Below are positions 25,556 to 33,398 of a stretch of DNA of 64,000 bases, one piece after another (positions within the stretch are counted from its first letter, which is position 1; each line of letters opens with the position of its first letter). The DNA comes from Castellaniella sp049673105 (lineage in GTDB: Bacteria > Pseudomonadota > Gammaproteobacteria > Burkholderiales > Burkholderiaceae_B). Location: NCBI RefSeq assembly GCF_049673105.1, contig NZ_JBATXG010000032.1, positions 62,001-126,000 on the forward strand, in the 5' to 3' direction. Made by a program: the position numbers and the translations under genes. The notes beneath the pieces are model-generated. The model saw nothing but the letters and a program-made list of their open reading frames with translations. It was not told the DNA's origin and made no database searches.

Positions 25556-25981
25556 TTAATGAAGGGCCCTGTTGAAAAGATCCCGCAGGAAGGGGGACAG
25601 ACGGATGGGTTTGAAGGTCGCGGCATGCACTGTGCAGATTTGGACCGTGGCGGAGACGAGGAGTTCACCGCCACGCAGTGCTTGCTGCTGAAACACCACG
25701 ATCGACGCGCGTAGATCAGAGACGGCGGTGCGGATTTCTATGCAGTCGTCCAGACGGGCAGGTTGCCGATAGGCAATGTCCGCATGTCTGACCACAAACA
25801 TCATCTGTTCCCGAGCTGCAAGTTCGCGTTGATCGACTCCGAGCGCCCGCAGCCATTCGGTGCGGCCACGCTCGAAAAATTTCAGGTAGTTCGCGTAATA
25901 CACGACCCCACCGGTATCGGTGTCCTCGTAATATACGCGAATGGACAGGCTGTCGGAAGCGTTGGGGGGTGTCGGGCTCAT
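25556..25981 (-). CDS. ybgC: Acyl-CoA thioesterase YbgC of the Tol-Pal operon
   Basis: This hotdog-fold 4-hydroxybenzoyl-CoA-type thioesterase has the signature YYEDTDTGGVVYYANYLKFFERGRTEW, including the catalytic Asp. ATG 25981 gives 141 residues, close to the ~134 usual for YbgC; the frame is open upstream to 26083 but those extra codons do not look like the family. It heads the tol operon, 61 bp after proS. Confidence 0.92.
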   Translation of the reverse strand: MSPTPPNASDSLSIRVYYEDTDTGGVVYYANYLKFFERGRTEWLRALGVDQRELAAREQMMFVVRHADIAYRQPARLDDCIEIRTAVSDLRASIVVFQQQALRGGELLVSATVQICTVHAATFKPIRLSPFLRDLFNRALH

Positions 25982-26042
25982 TTTTTCGTTAAGCCGTGTG
26001 ACAGAGGCCGGCGCTGGCCGGCCCCGTCGTGCCGGAATGGGT

Positions 26043-27773
26043 TTACAGGGCCGCCAGCGCATCCAGGATGTAGGCGACGGCATCCGTTGGCGCCACCCGG
26101 TTCGCCTGAGATTCCCGGCGTGATTGGATTTCGACCACGCCTTCGTTCAGACCGCGGTCGCCCAGGGTGACCCTCAGCGGCACGCCGATCAGTTCCCAGT
26201 CGGCGAACATGATGCCGGGGCGGGCATCGCGGTCGTCCAGAATCACGTCGACCCCTTGGGCGAGCAGGTCCTGGTACAGGGATTCCGCGGCGTTGCGCAC
26301 GGTTTCACTTTTGCCGATGCCAATGGGGCACAGCACGACTTCGAATGGCGCCAGGGCGCGCGGCCAGATCATGCCGCGATCATCGTGATTCTGCTCGATG
26401 GCGGCGGCTGCGATCCGGCTGATGCCGATGCCGTAACAACCCATCTGCAGCACGGCGGGTTTGCCGTCGGCGGCCAGAAAGGTGGCGTTCAGGGCTTTGG
26501 AATATTTGTCGCCCAGGAAGAACACATGGCCGACCTCGATACCGCGCTGAATGGCCAGGGCGCCGCCCTGGGGGTCGGGGTCGCCCGCCACGACGTTGCG
26601 CAGGTCCGTCACCAGAGCGGGTTCGGGCAGATCCCGGCCCCAGTTCACCCCGGTCAGGTGATATCCGGCCTCGTTGGCGCCGCAGACGAAATCGCCCATG
26701 TGCGCGACGGTGCGGTCGGCGATGACGGTCACGGCGGCATCCAGACCGACCGGGCCCAGATAACCCGGCGCGCAATGGAAGACGGCCTGGATCTCGGTTT
26801 CTGTGGCCAGGCGATAGCCGTCCTGGAAGCCGGGCAGCTTGCCGACCTTGATCTCGTTGGTTTCGTGGTCGCCACGGATCAGCAGCAGCCACAGGCGCGC
26901 GGGGCCATCGGCTGGGTCGGTGGCCAGCACCACGGATTTCACCGTGCGCGACAGGGGCAGACCCAGTTGGTCGGCGACGATCTCGCATTTCGGGGCATCC
27001 GGCGTGGCTTGTTTCAGCAGCGCCTCGGTTGCCGGTTCGCGGGCGGGCAGCAGGCACGGGGCGTCGGCCAGTTCGATGTTGGCGGCGTAGTCGGAATCCG
27101 GGTTGTAGACGATCAGGTCTTCGCCCGTGTCCGCAATCACCTGGAATTCGTGGCTGCGCGAACCGCCGATGGACCCCGTGTCCGCCGCGACGGCGCGGAA
27201 GGTCAGGCCCAGACGGGTGAAGATGCGCTGGTAGGCGGCGTACATAATGTCGTAGCTGGCCAGGGCGCCGGCTTCGTCGCGATCGAAGGAATAGGCGTCC
27301 TTCATGGTGAATTCGCGCCCGCGCATCAGCCCGAAACGGGGGCGGCGCTCGTCGCGGAATTTCGTCTGGATGTGATAGAAGTTCAGCGGCAGTTGGCGCC
27401 AGCTATGGATTTCGTTGCGGGCGATGTCGGTGATGACTTCTTCCGACGTGGGCTGCAGCACGAAATCGCGCTGATGGCGATCTTTGATGCGCAGCAGTTC
27501 CGCGCCGTACTGTTCCCAGCGCCCGGATTCCTGCCAGAGCTCGGCCGGCTGCACGACCGGCATCAGCAGTTCGATGGCGTTGGCGCGGTTCATTTCCTCG
27601 CGGACGATGGCTTCGATCTTGCGCAGCACCTTCAGCCCCAGGGGCATGTAGGTATAGACGCCGCCGGCGATCTTGCGAATCATGCCGGCCCGCGTCATCA
27701 GCTGATGACTGACGACTTCGGCCTCGGCGGGCGCTTCTTTCATGGTGTTCAGGTGGTACTTGCTGGCGTGCAT
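26043..27773 (-). CDS. proS: Prolyl-tRNA synthetase (ProS, bacterial type with editing domain)
   Basis: This class II aminoacyl-tRNA synthetase has motif 1 around IRKIAGGVYTYMPLGLKVL, motif 2 KFRDERRPRFGLMRGREFTMKDAYSF and motif 3 GCYGIGISRIAAAAIEQ. An inserted editing domain, which removes mis-charged Ala, lies between motifs 2 and 3 (residues ~225-400). It ends with an anticodon-binding domain (VVLCPIGIGKSE...). Length 576 is typical. It diverges from rppH. Confidence 0.97.
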   Translation of the reverse strand: MHASKYHLNTMKEAPAEAEVVSHQLMTRAGMIRKIAGGVYTYMPLGLKVLRKIEAIVREEMNRANAIELLMPVVQPAELWQESGRWEQYGAELLRIKDRHQRDFVLQPTSEEVITDIARNEIHSWRQLPLNFYHIQTKFRDERRPRFGLMRGREFTMKDAYSFDRDEAGALASYDIMYAAYQRIFTRLGLTFRAVAADTGSIGGSRSHEFQVIADTGEDLIVYNPDSDYAANIELADAPCLLPAREPATEALLKQATPDAPKCEIVADQLGLPLSRTVKSVVLATDPADGPARLWLLLIRGDHETNEIKVGKLPGFQDGYRLATETEIQAVFHCAPGYLGPVGLDAAVTVIADRTVAHMGDFVCGANEAGYHLTGVNWGRDLPEPALVTDLRNVVAGDPDPQGGALAIQRGIEVGHVFFLGDKYSKALNATFLAADGKPAVLQMGCYGIGISRIAAAAIEQNHDDRGMIWPRALAPFEVVLCPIGIGKSETVRNAAESLYQDLLAQGVDVILDDRDARPGIMFADWELIGVPLRVTLGDRGLNEGVVEIQSRRESQANRVAPTDAVAYILDALAAL

Positions 27774-27840
27774 GGTGGGGATCCCGCTGGGTACGTATAA
27801 TCAATGGTAATTGTATTGAATTCACAACTGAGGTGGCCCC

Positions 27841-28419
27841 ATGTTGGATCGCGAAGGCTACCGCCCCAATGTCGGCATCATTCTCGTGAACCAGAAAAAC
27901 GAGGTTTTCTGGGGTAAACGCATCCGCGAACACGCGTGGCAATTCCCGCAGGGCGGCATCAAGCACGGCGAAACTCCCGTGCAGGCGATGTACCGAGAGC
28001 TTCACGAGGAAACCGGCCTGCAGGCCGAGCATGTCCGTATCCTGGGGCGTACGCGAGACTGGTTGCGCTATACCGTGCCCGATCATTACGTGCGCCGCGA
28101 ATTGCGCGGGCACTACAAAGGTCAGAAGCAAATCTGGTTTCTGCTGCGCATGGTCGGGCGGGACAGCGATGTTTCCTTGCGGGCGACCGATACGCCTGAA
28201 TTCGACGCCTGGCGCTGGAATGCCTACTGGGTGCCGCTGGATGCTGTGATCGAATTCAAGCGCGAGGTCTACACGCTGGCGCTCAACGAGCTGTCCGGCC
28301 TGCTGTTCCGGCGCGGGCGGGAAAACCGGTATTTGCGTCAGCGCGGCCACCGGGGTACCGTACAGACCGGTCAGCCTCCGGTCTTGCCGGACGGCCATTC
28401 CTCCCAGTCCTCTTCCTAG
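27841..28419 (+). CDS. rppH: RNA pyrophosphohydrolase RppH (Nudix)
   Basis: RppH removes 5' pyrophosphate from mRNA to trigger RNase E decay. The start MLDREGYRPNVGIILVNQKN and the Nudix box GGIKHGETPVQAMYRELHEETGL are diagnostic. The C-terminus has a ~30-residue basic/low-complexity tail beyond the E. coli length. A TATAAT at 27797-27802 in the gap from proS is a plausible -10. GAGG precedes the ATG. Confidence 0.95.
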   Translation: MLDREGYRPNVGIILVNQKNEVFWGKRIREHAWQFPQGGIKHGETPVQAMYRELHEETGLQAEHVRILGRTRDWLRYTVPDHYVRRELRGHYKGQKQIWFLLRMVGRDSDVSLRATDTPEFDAWRWNAYWVPLDAVIEFKREVYTLALNELSGLLFRRGRENRYLRQRGHRGTVQTGQPPVLPDGHSSQSSS

Positions 28420-28428
28420 GGTAACCGT

Positions 28429-28830
28429 ATGCTCGAAGATCTCGACGCCTTATCCCGACGTATCCAGACGGTCGTACAGTTCGCTCAGGGCCTGCAAGCC
28501 GAACGCCGCGCGCTGCAGGCCAGGATCCAGCAGCTGGAAAAGGAATGTCAGGCGCTGCAGTCTCAACAGGCGCACGAACACGATGAATTCGCCCGCATGT
28601 CCGAACGCGTGGCGCGCCACGACCAGGAACTGCAGGCCGTGCGGGATGAAACCGCGCAGGCGCATGGCGCGCTGGAATCCCAAGTGCGGGATTATCAGGC
28701 GCGTTCCGACACCCTGCAGCAGCGGCTGGACACGACACTGACGGACTATGATCGTCTGCGCGTCGTGGCCGGTGACGCGCAGCAGCAAATTGAACTCATC
28801 CTAGAACGCTTGCCCGGCGCGGAGGCCTGA
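28429..28830 (+). CDS. Coiled-coil protein upstream of zapA (ZapB-like position)
   Basis: This 133-residue protein is almost wholly helical coiled coil (LQAERRALQARIQQLEKECQ, and heptads through ~residue 120), with no signal peptide or Cys pairs. It ends 3 bp before zapA. In other proteobacteria small coiled-coil proteins paired with ZapA assist FtsZ ring assembly, so a division role is likely but inferred from position and shape only. Confidence 0.75.
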   Translation: MLEDLDALSRRIQTVVQFAQGLQAERRALQARIQQLEKECQALQSQQAHEHDEFARMSERVARHDQELQAVRDETAQAHGALESQVRDYQARSDTLQQRLDTTLTDYDRLRVVAGDAQQQIELILERLPGAEA

Positions 28831-28833
28831 TCC

Positions 28834-29133
28834 ATGGAACGTGTCGATGTATCCATTCTGGGGCGCGACTATTCGCTGGCGTGCCCTCCCCATGAAAAAG
28901 ACGCCCTGCTGGCGGCTGTGCGCCAGGTCGATCAGCGCATGCTGGCCATCAAAGGGTCCGGCAAGATCGCCAGCAACGAACGCATCGCCGTCATGGCAGC
29001 GATCCAGATCGCCAACGAACTGCTGACACTGCGCGCGCCGGACGGTCCTCTCAGTCATATCGCCCTGGGTGATTTCCGAGGTAAAATAGACAACATGAAC
29101 CGCATGCTCGATTCCCTCGAGGATGCCGGCTAA
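28834..29133 (+). CDS. zapA: Cell division protein ZapA
   Basis: ZapA bundles FtsZ filaments. The N-terminal head (VDVSILGRDYSLACPPHEKDALLAAV-type) and the C-terminal coiled coil (ERIAVMAAIQIANELL) match the family; length 99. It follows the coiled-coil gene at 3 bp and is followed by the putative 6S RNA, as zapA is in many proteobacteria. Confidence 0.93.
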   Translation: MERVDVSILGRDYSLACPPHEKDALLAAVRQVDQRMLAIKGSGKIASNERIAVMAAIQIANELLTLRAPDGPLSHIALGDFRGKIDNMNRMLDSLEDAG

Positions 29134-29139
29134 AGAAAA

Positions 29140-29348
29140 TTCCGGGCGCTCCAGGCGACCGGTTGATTAAGTCCCTGCCGTGTTCGAGACATGGCCATAC
29201 ATTCCTTGAACCAATGCTAATTGGCATCGGTTGCCGGATTGACAGATAGGCGCGCTACCTTTAATTGGATAGCCCGAAGGCTGACTGAAGGCGACCACCG
29301 TGAACCTCAGGTTCCGGGATGCCGGCCAGACGGCACAGGCGGGGCATT
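29140..29348 (+). ncRNA. ssrS: Probable 6S RNA (ssrS)
   Basis: The 323 bp after zapA lack a gene and hold 6S-like features. AAGTCCC (29169-29175) lies about 30 bases from the proposed 5' end, where E. coli 6S has CAGTCCC. A CACC-(G)TGAACC-TCA-GGTTC hairpin at ~29297-29315 matches the CACCTTGAACCAAGGGTTCAA hairpin of the 3' strand of the central bubble. The apical part forms hairpins AGCC-CGAA-GGCT and CCAATGC/GCATCGG. The zapA-ssrS linkage is conserved. The ends are estimated, and I could not fold a clean terminal stem. Confidence 0.7.
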
Positions 29349-29357
29349 TACAAATAG

Positions 29358-29386
29358 TCCGCCGTGGTAACACGGCGGGCTTTTGT
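29358..29386 (+). terminator. Rho-independent terminator after the 6S-like RNA
   Basis: The stem CCGCCGTG / CACGGCGG (29359-29366 and 29371-29378) with tetraloop GTAA is followed by GCTTTTGTTTG. It probably ends the zapA-6S transcript. Confidence 0.85.
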
Positions 29387-29456
29387 TTGTCCGCGCTTCG
29401 CGGGTATTCTGCAGGCTATCGACCGGTTTTGCCGGCGCTTTCTGCAGGGATACTTC

Positions 29457-30215
29457 ATGACGTCTTCTTCCTTTTCCTCCCGCCTCTTGCTGACCGGCCT
29501 GGCATTTGGCGCCGCGCTGGCGCTGGCGCCGCTGGCCCATGCCGATACCCACGATGCCGCCGCCGATGCGCGCGGGGATCGCCCCCAGGCTACGCTGTCG
29601 GCGCAGGCCAGCGCAGACGTGCAGCAGGATACGGTTCAGGTCACGCTGGCAGCCGAAGTATCGGGGGCGTCGCAGGCCGCGGTGTCGGATCAGTTGAATA
29701 CGCAGCTGGATGCCGTGATGAAACAGGCCAAGGGTCACGCCGGCATCGACGTGCGCAGTGGCGGCTACCGCATCTGGCCCATGAGCGACCGGGACGGTCG
29801 CGTGTCGGAATGGCGGGGGCAGGCGGAAATCCTGCTGAAATCCAGCGATTTCAAGGCGGCGTCACAGTTGGCTGCCAGCCTGTCGGATCGCATGCCGATT
29901 GCCGGCATGGTTTTTTCCGTGTCGCGTGAACGCCAGGCCGCCGAAGAACAGAAGCTGATGCAGCAGGCGGTCAAGGCCTTTCAGGATCGCGCCCAGGCGC
30001 TGACGCAGGCGCTGGGCTTCCACGCCTATCGTCTGCATTCCGTTGATCTGGGCGGATCGGGCGAGACGCCGATCGCCTCGATGCCGCGCATGATGATGAG
30101 CGCGATGGCGGCAGACAAGGTCGCTGCCCCCATCGAAGGCGGCAGCCAGACCATCAGTGTGTCGGTTCAGGGGACGATTGTCTTGTTGCCCGCAGGTACA
30201 GCCAAAGCCCAATGA
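29457..30215 (+). CDS. Periplasmic SIMPL-domain protein (DUF541)
   Basis: A signal peptide ends at LAHADT; the mature protein is one SIMPL domain, seen as TLSAQASADVQQDTVQVTLAAEVSG, YRIWPMSDRDGRVSEWRGQAEILLKS and the closing ISVSVQGTIVLL. Relatives (YggE-like) form oligomers and relate to oxidative or envelope stress; molecular role unknown. ATG 29457 has AGGGA six bases upstream; in-frame codons further up overlap the preceding terminator. Its 3' end overlaps lgt by 62 bp on the opposite strand. Confidence 0.85.
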   Translation: MTSSSFSSRLLLTGLAFGAALALAPLAHADTHDAAADARGDRPQATLSAQASADVQQDTVQVTLAAEVSGASQAAVSDQLNTQLDAVMKQAKGHAGIDVRSGGYRIWPMSDRDGRVSEWRGQAEILLKSSDFKAASQLAASLSDRMPIAGMVFSVSRERQAAEEQKLMQQAVKAFQDRAQALTQALGFHAYRLHSVDLGGSGETPIASMPRMMMSAMAADKVAAPIEGGSQTISVSVQGTIVLLPAGTAKAQ

Positions 30216-30948
30216 GCACCATGGGGATGGACAGGATCTGTCCCATGGACAGCCCGCCCGCCAGCAAGCCCAGGAAATCATCCGGTTCGCGGGTGAATTC
30301 CACCAGAAACCGGAAAATGCCGTAGCCCATCAGGAACACGGCGCTGACCTGTCCCAGGGGCCGGGGCTTGCGGGCGAACCACCACACCAGAATAAAAAGC
30401 GCGAACCCTTCCAGTCCCATTTCGTACAGTTGCGAGGGGTGGCGCGGGGTGCCGTCCTGTGCGCCTGGAAAGATCATGCCCCAGGGCAGATCGGTCGGGC
30501 GGCCCCACAGCTCGCCGTTGATGAAATTGCCCAAGCGCCCGGCTGCCAGGCCCAGGGGGATCAGGGGGGCGATGAAGTCGCCGATTGCCAGCAGCGGCTG
30601 GCCGCGCTTGCGGGCGAAAATCAACATGGCCAGGGTCACGCCGATCAGCCCGCCGTGAAAGGACATGCCGCCTTGCCAGACCTTGAGCAGTGCCAGCGGG
30701 TCGGCCAGGTAATCATCGAACTTGTAGAACAGCGCATAGCCCAGCCGTCCGCCCAGGACCACACCCAGCACGCCGTAGAAAATGATGTCTTCCAGGTCGC
30801 GCAGCGTCAGGTCGTTGGGGTGGTGCTGGATGCGCCAGCGGCCCAGCAGCCAGGCCAGGGCGAACCCCGCCAGATACATCAGGCCGTACCAGTGGATGGC
30901 CACCGGGCCGATTTGCAGTGCGATGGGGTCGATGTGGGGATAGGGCAT
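30154..30948 (-). CDS. lgt: Prolipoprotein diacylglyceryl transferase Lgt
   Basis: This inner-membrane enzyme attaches diacylglycerol to the lipobox Cys of prolipoproteins (many in this window). Seven membrane segments are visible, with the motifs HWYGLMYLAGF, MSFHGGLIGV and the Lgt signature GRLGNFINGELWGRPTDLPW. ATG 30948 gives 265 residues; the frame is open to 31020 but those codons are not family-like. The ribosome-binding site is weak. Confidence 0.95.
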   Translation of the reverse strand: MPYPHIDPIALQIGPVAIHWYGLMYLAGFALAWLLGRWRIQHHPNDLTLRDLEDIIFYGVLGVVLGGRLGYALFYKFDDYLADPLALLKVWQGGMSFHGGLIGVTLAMLIFARKRGQPLLAIGDFIAPLIPLGLAAGRLGNFINGELWGRPTDLPWGMIFPGAQDGTPRHPSQLYEMGLEGFALFILVWWFARKPRPLGQVSAVFLMGYGIFRFLVEFTREPDDFLGLLAGGLSMGQILSIPMVLIGLWLYLRATRQSSPEPTH

Positions 30949-31018
30949 GGGCAGCACCCGCAGAGAAAGACAATCAAGGATAATACCGTGATCAGTTTGA
31001 TGGGGGGCTCGCCACACC

Positions 31019-31390
31019 ATGCCATATCGTTACATCATGACCTGGATCACGCGCCCTGGCCTGTGGGCGGGCGCGCTGATCCTGGCCGCCGGTCCGGCCT
31101 GGGCGGCAGGCGATCAGCTTGCCGCTGGATTGGGGCTGGCCCAGCAGCGTCAGTGCCTGGGATGTCATCAGGTGGACGCCCGCCGGGTGGGGCCGCCGTT
31201 TCGGGCCATTGCCCAGCGTTTCCGGGATCAGCCTCAGGCGGCTCAGTATCTGGCGCAGACCATGCGCCAGGGCAGCAGCCGTCAGTGGGGGGCGATTCCC
31301 ATGCCGGCCCAGACGCGCCTGTCCGAAGCCGATGCCATCCGCCTGGCGCAGTGGATCCTGTCTTTGCCGGATGAACCCGCGACGCCGTGA
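31019..31390 (+). CDS. Small class I cytochrome c
   Basis: This exported monohaem cytochrome has a signal peptide ending at AWAAG, the haem site CLGCH and the likely axial Met in GAIPMPAQ. The mature size is about 90 residues, typical of cytochrome c-551/c-552-type electron carriers. Start ATG 31019; ATG 31037 is also possible, and neither has a strong ribosome-binding site. No oxidase gene is adjacent, so the partner is unknown. Confidence 0.87.
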   Translation: MPYRYIMTWITRPGLWAGALILAAGPAWAAGDQLAAGLGLAQQRQCLGCHQVDARRVGPPFRAIAQRFRDQPQAAQYLAQTMRQGSSRQWGAIPMPAQTRLSEADAIRLAQWILSLPDEPATP

Positions 31391-31452
31391 TGCGCTTGCT
31401 TGCGCAGCGCGTATGCTGATCGGGTAGGGCGATTTCAATCGAGAGGAAAAAG

Positions 31453-31980
31453 ATGGAACAGATCATTCTCGGCGGCGGCTGCTTCTGGTGCCTGGAACCG
31501 CTCTTTCGCGCGCTGCCTGGCGTGCTGGACGTGCAGCCGGGGTATTGCGGCGGGCATGTCGATCACCCGACGTACGAGCAGGTCTGCCGCCAGGACACCG
31601 GCCACATCGAAGTCGTGCGGGTGGATTTCGATCCGGCACGGATCAGTTGCGGCACCTTGCTGGAAGTCTTTTTCGGCACGCACGATCCGACCACGCCCGA
31701 TCGCCAGGGTCACGATATCGGCCCGCAGTATGCCTCAGTCATTTTTTATCGGGATGAAGCCCAGCGCCGCACGGCGCAAGCCGTGCGGGACGAGGCTCAG
31801 GCGTTTTTCGAGGCCCCGATCTGTACGCGGATCGAGCAGGCCGGCACGTTCTGGTCCGCGGAATCCCTGCATCAGGAATATTTCGAGCGCAACCCCGATC
31901 AAGGCTACTGCCGGGCAGTCATTGCGCCGAAGATGGCGAAGTTCCGTCAGCGCTACGCGCATCTGCTGTCAGCGGACTGA
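31453..31980 (+). CDS. msrA: Peptide methionine-S-sulfoxide reductase MsrA
   Basis: MsrA repairs oxidised methionine. The catalytic motif is GGGCFWCLEPLF at the N-terminus, followed by GYCGGHVDHPTYEQVC and DPTTPDRQGHDIGPQY, which place the substrate-binding residues. Length 175. GAGAGG precedes the ATG. It overlaps the 3' end of zur by 28 bp on the other strand. Confidence 0.96.
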   Translation: MEQIILGGGCFWCLEPLFRALPGVLDVQPGYCGGHVDHPTYEQVCRQDTGHIEVVRVDFDPARISCGTLLEVFFGTHDPTTPDRQGHDIGPQYASVIFYRDEAQRRTAQAVRDEAQAFFEAPICTRIEQAGTFWSAESLHQEYFERNPDQGYCRAVIAPKMAKFRQRYAHLLSAD

Positions 31981-32435
31981 CAGCGGGTGCAGACGGCGCG
32001 TAGTTCGGTTTCGTGGCCGGCCAGCACAAAGCCCGCCTGGGCCACGCAGTCGGCCAGGCGCTGGCTCAGCGCCGGATCGCTCAGTTCGGCGACGTTGCCG
32101 CAGCGGGTGCAGACGATCAGCAGGTCATGCGGTTCGCCGCCCGCGTCGGTGCAGGCGCTCCAGGCGTTGATGGCGTCCAGGCGATGGATCAGGCCCTGCG
32201 CAGTCAGAAAATCCAGAGCGCGATAGACCGTGGGCGGAGCCGCTCCCGGTTGGGCGGTCCGTAAGGCATCCAGCAGTTCATAAGCCTTCAGGCTGCCGGT
32301 GTGCCGCAGCAGGGTTTCCAGTACCAGCCGCCGCAGCGGCGTCAGCCGGGATCCACGCTGCGAACATAGTCGTTCCGCCGTCAGCAGCTTCTGGGCGATG
32401 GCGGCGTCTGAATGAGAGTGTGGCTTGGTGTTCAT
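31953..32435 (-). CDS. zur: Zinc uptake regulator Zur (Fur family)
   Basis: This zinc-sensing repressor has a winged-helix DNA-binding part (RLTPLRRLVLETLLRHTGSLKAYELLD, PPTVYRALDFL) and the metal sites: HDLLIVCTRCGNV with the first CxxC, and AVCTRC with the second. Length 160. ATG 32435 is preferred; the frame upstream runs through its own operator. The perfect palindrome 5 bp upstream and divergence from znuCBA support Zur rather than Fur. Confidence 0.93.
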   Translation of the reverse strand: MNTKPHSHSDAAIAQKLLTAERLCSQRGSRLTPLRRLVLETLLRHTGSLKAYELLDALRTAQPGAAPPTVYRALDFLTAQGLIHRLDAINAWSACTDAGGEPHDLLIVCTRCGNVAELSDPALSQRLADCVAQAGFVLAGHETELRAVCTRCQSADSRCA

Positions 32436-32439
32436 AATA

Positions 32440-32457
32440 GTTATGTTATAACATAAC
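32440..32457. promoter_or_regulatory. Zur box between zur and znu genes
   Basis: GTTATGTTATAACATAAC is a perfect 18 bp palindrome and matches the proteobacterial Zur consensus core (TGTTATA-TATAACA). It starts 5 bp before the zur ATG and ends 24 bp before the small ORF at 32482, so bound Zur would block both directions. Confidence 0.9.
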
Positions 32458-32481
32458 GAATCTTGCTTGTTGACCGCCGCC

Positions 32482-32625
32482 ATGCCGCGATTTCTGCCGT
32501 TTTCCCGCCCCGAGCGTTATCGGGGATCTTCCTTGCTGTTGTCGGCGGGGCGTCGCATGCGGCGCGTGGCCTGGGCTGTGTTGCTGCTCTGGGTGCTGAC
32601 CGGATGGGCGCTGCAATGGTGGTAG
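32482..32625 (+). CDS. Candidate 47-residue membrane microprotein at the head of the znu operon
   Basis: An ATG frame of 47 codons lies between the Zur box and znuC. It begins MPRFLPFSRPERYRG, has a basic middle (GRRMRRV) and ends with one hydrophobic segment, AWAVLLLWVLTGWALQWW, then a stop. Its last codons overlap the chosen znuC start, which suggests translational coupling. No strong ribosome-binding site is visible. It could instead be non-coding leader; conservation would decide. Confidence 0.45.
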   Translation: MPRFLPFSRPERYRGSSLLLSAGRRMRRVAWAVLLLWVLTGWALQWW

Positions 32626-33398
32626 ATCATGGGGCAGGGGCCTCTTGCTCCGTGCATGGGGTGCGTGGCGAGGCTGGCGCTGATGTGCCGCCCGCCATCG
32701 AGCTGCAGCAGGTCTGGCTGGGCTGGCGCGATCGGATTGCCGTGCGTGATGCCTGCGGCGCTTTCGCCATCGGCACGCTGACCGCCGTGGTGGGGCCCAA
32801 TGGGGCTGGAAAATCCACGCTCATCAAGGCGCTGACCGGGCGCTTAAGCCCGGCGCGCGGTCAGATCCGTATCGACCCAGCCTTGGGGCGCAGCCTGGTC
32901 TGCCTGCCGCAGTCCGCAGAATTGGACCTGGATTTTCCCATCAGCACCTTTGATCTGGTGGCCCTGGGCGCCTGGCATCGCATGGGCGCCTGGCGCGGCC
33001 TGGACGCAGCGGGCCGGGATGCCGTGGAGTCGGCCCTGAGCGCGGTCGGCCTGGCGGGCTGCGGCCATCAGGCGGTGAACACGCTGTCGGGCGGGCAGTT
33101 GCGGCGCGCCTTGTTCGCCCGCTTGATGCTGCGCGACGCCCAGGTGATTTTGCTGGACGAACCCTTTGCCGCAGTGGATCGGGCCACGACCGAAGATCTG
33201 CTGGTTCTGCTGCATCAGTGGCACCAGGAAGGCCGCACCGTCATCGCCGTTTTGCACGATCTGGACATGGTGCGCAGCCACTTCCCGGAATCCCTGCTGC
33301 TGGCCGGCCAGGTCGTCGACTGGGGTCCCAGCGAACGGGTGCTCAGCACGGCCAATCTGCATCTGGCGCGCCATCTGTGCGCCGGGGGGCCGGCATGA
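32616..33398 (+). CDS. znuC: Zinc ABC importer ATPase ZnuC
   Basis: This single-domain ABC ATPase has Walker A VVGPNGAGKSTL, signature LSGGQLRRALFARLML, Walker B VILLDEPFAAVD and H-loop AVLHDLDMV. ATG 32616 gives 260 residues and a plausible N-terminus; further upstream codons belong to the leader. The stop overlaps the znuB start (ATGA). The zinc assignment rests on the adjoining Zur box and the His-rich ZnuA. Confidence 0.93.
   Translation: MVVDHGAGASCSVHGVRGEAGADVPPAIELQQVWLGWRDRIAVRDACGAFAIGTLTAVVGPNGAGKSTLIKALTGRLSPARGQIRIDPALGRSLVCLPQSAELDLDFPISTFDLVALGAWHRMGAWRGLDAAGRDAVESALSAVGLAGCGHQAVNTLSGGQLRRALFARLMLRDAQVILLDEPFAAVDRATTEDLLVLLHQWHQEGRTVIAVLHDLDMVRSHFPESLLLAGQVVDWGPSERVLSTANLHLARHLCAGGPA

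Noticed and set aside
26124..27800. A 558-codon open frame on the plus strand opposite proS
   Set aside because: It is antisense to a full-length, motif-complete prolyl-tRNA synthetase.
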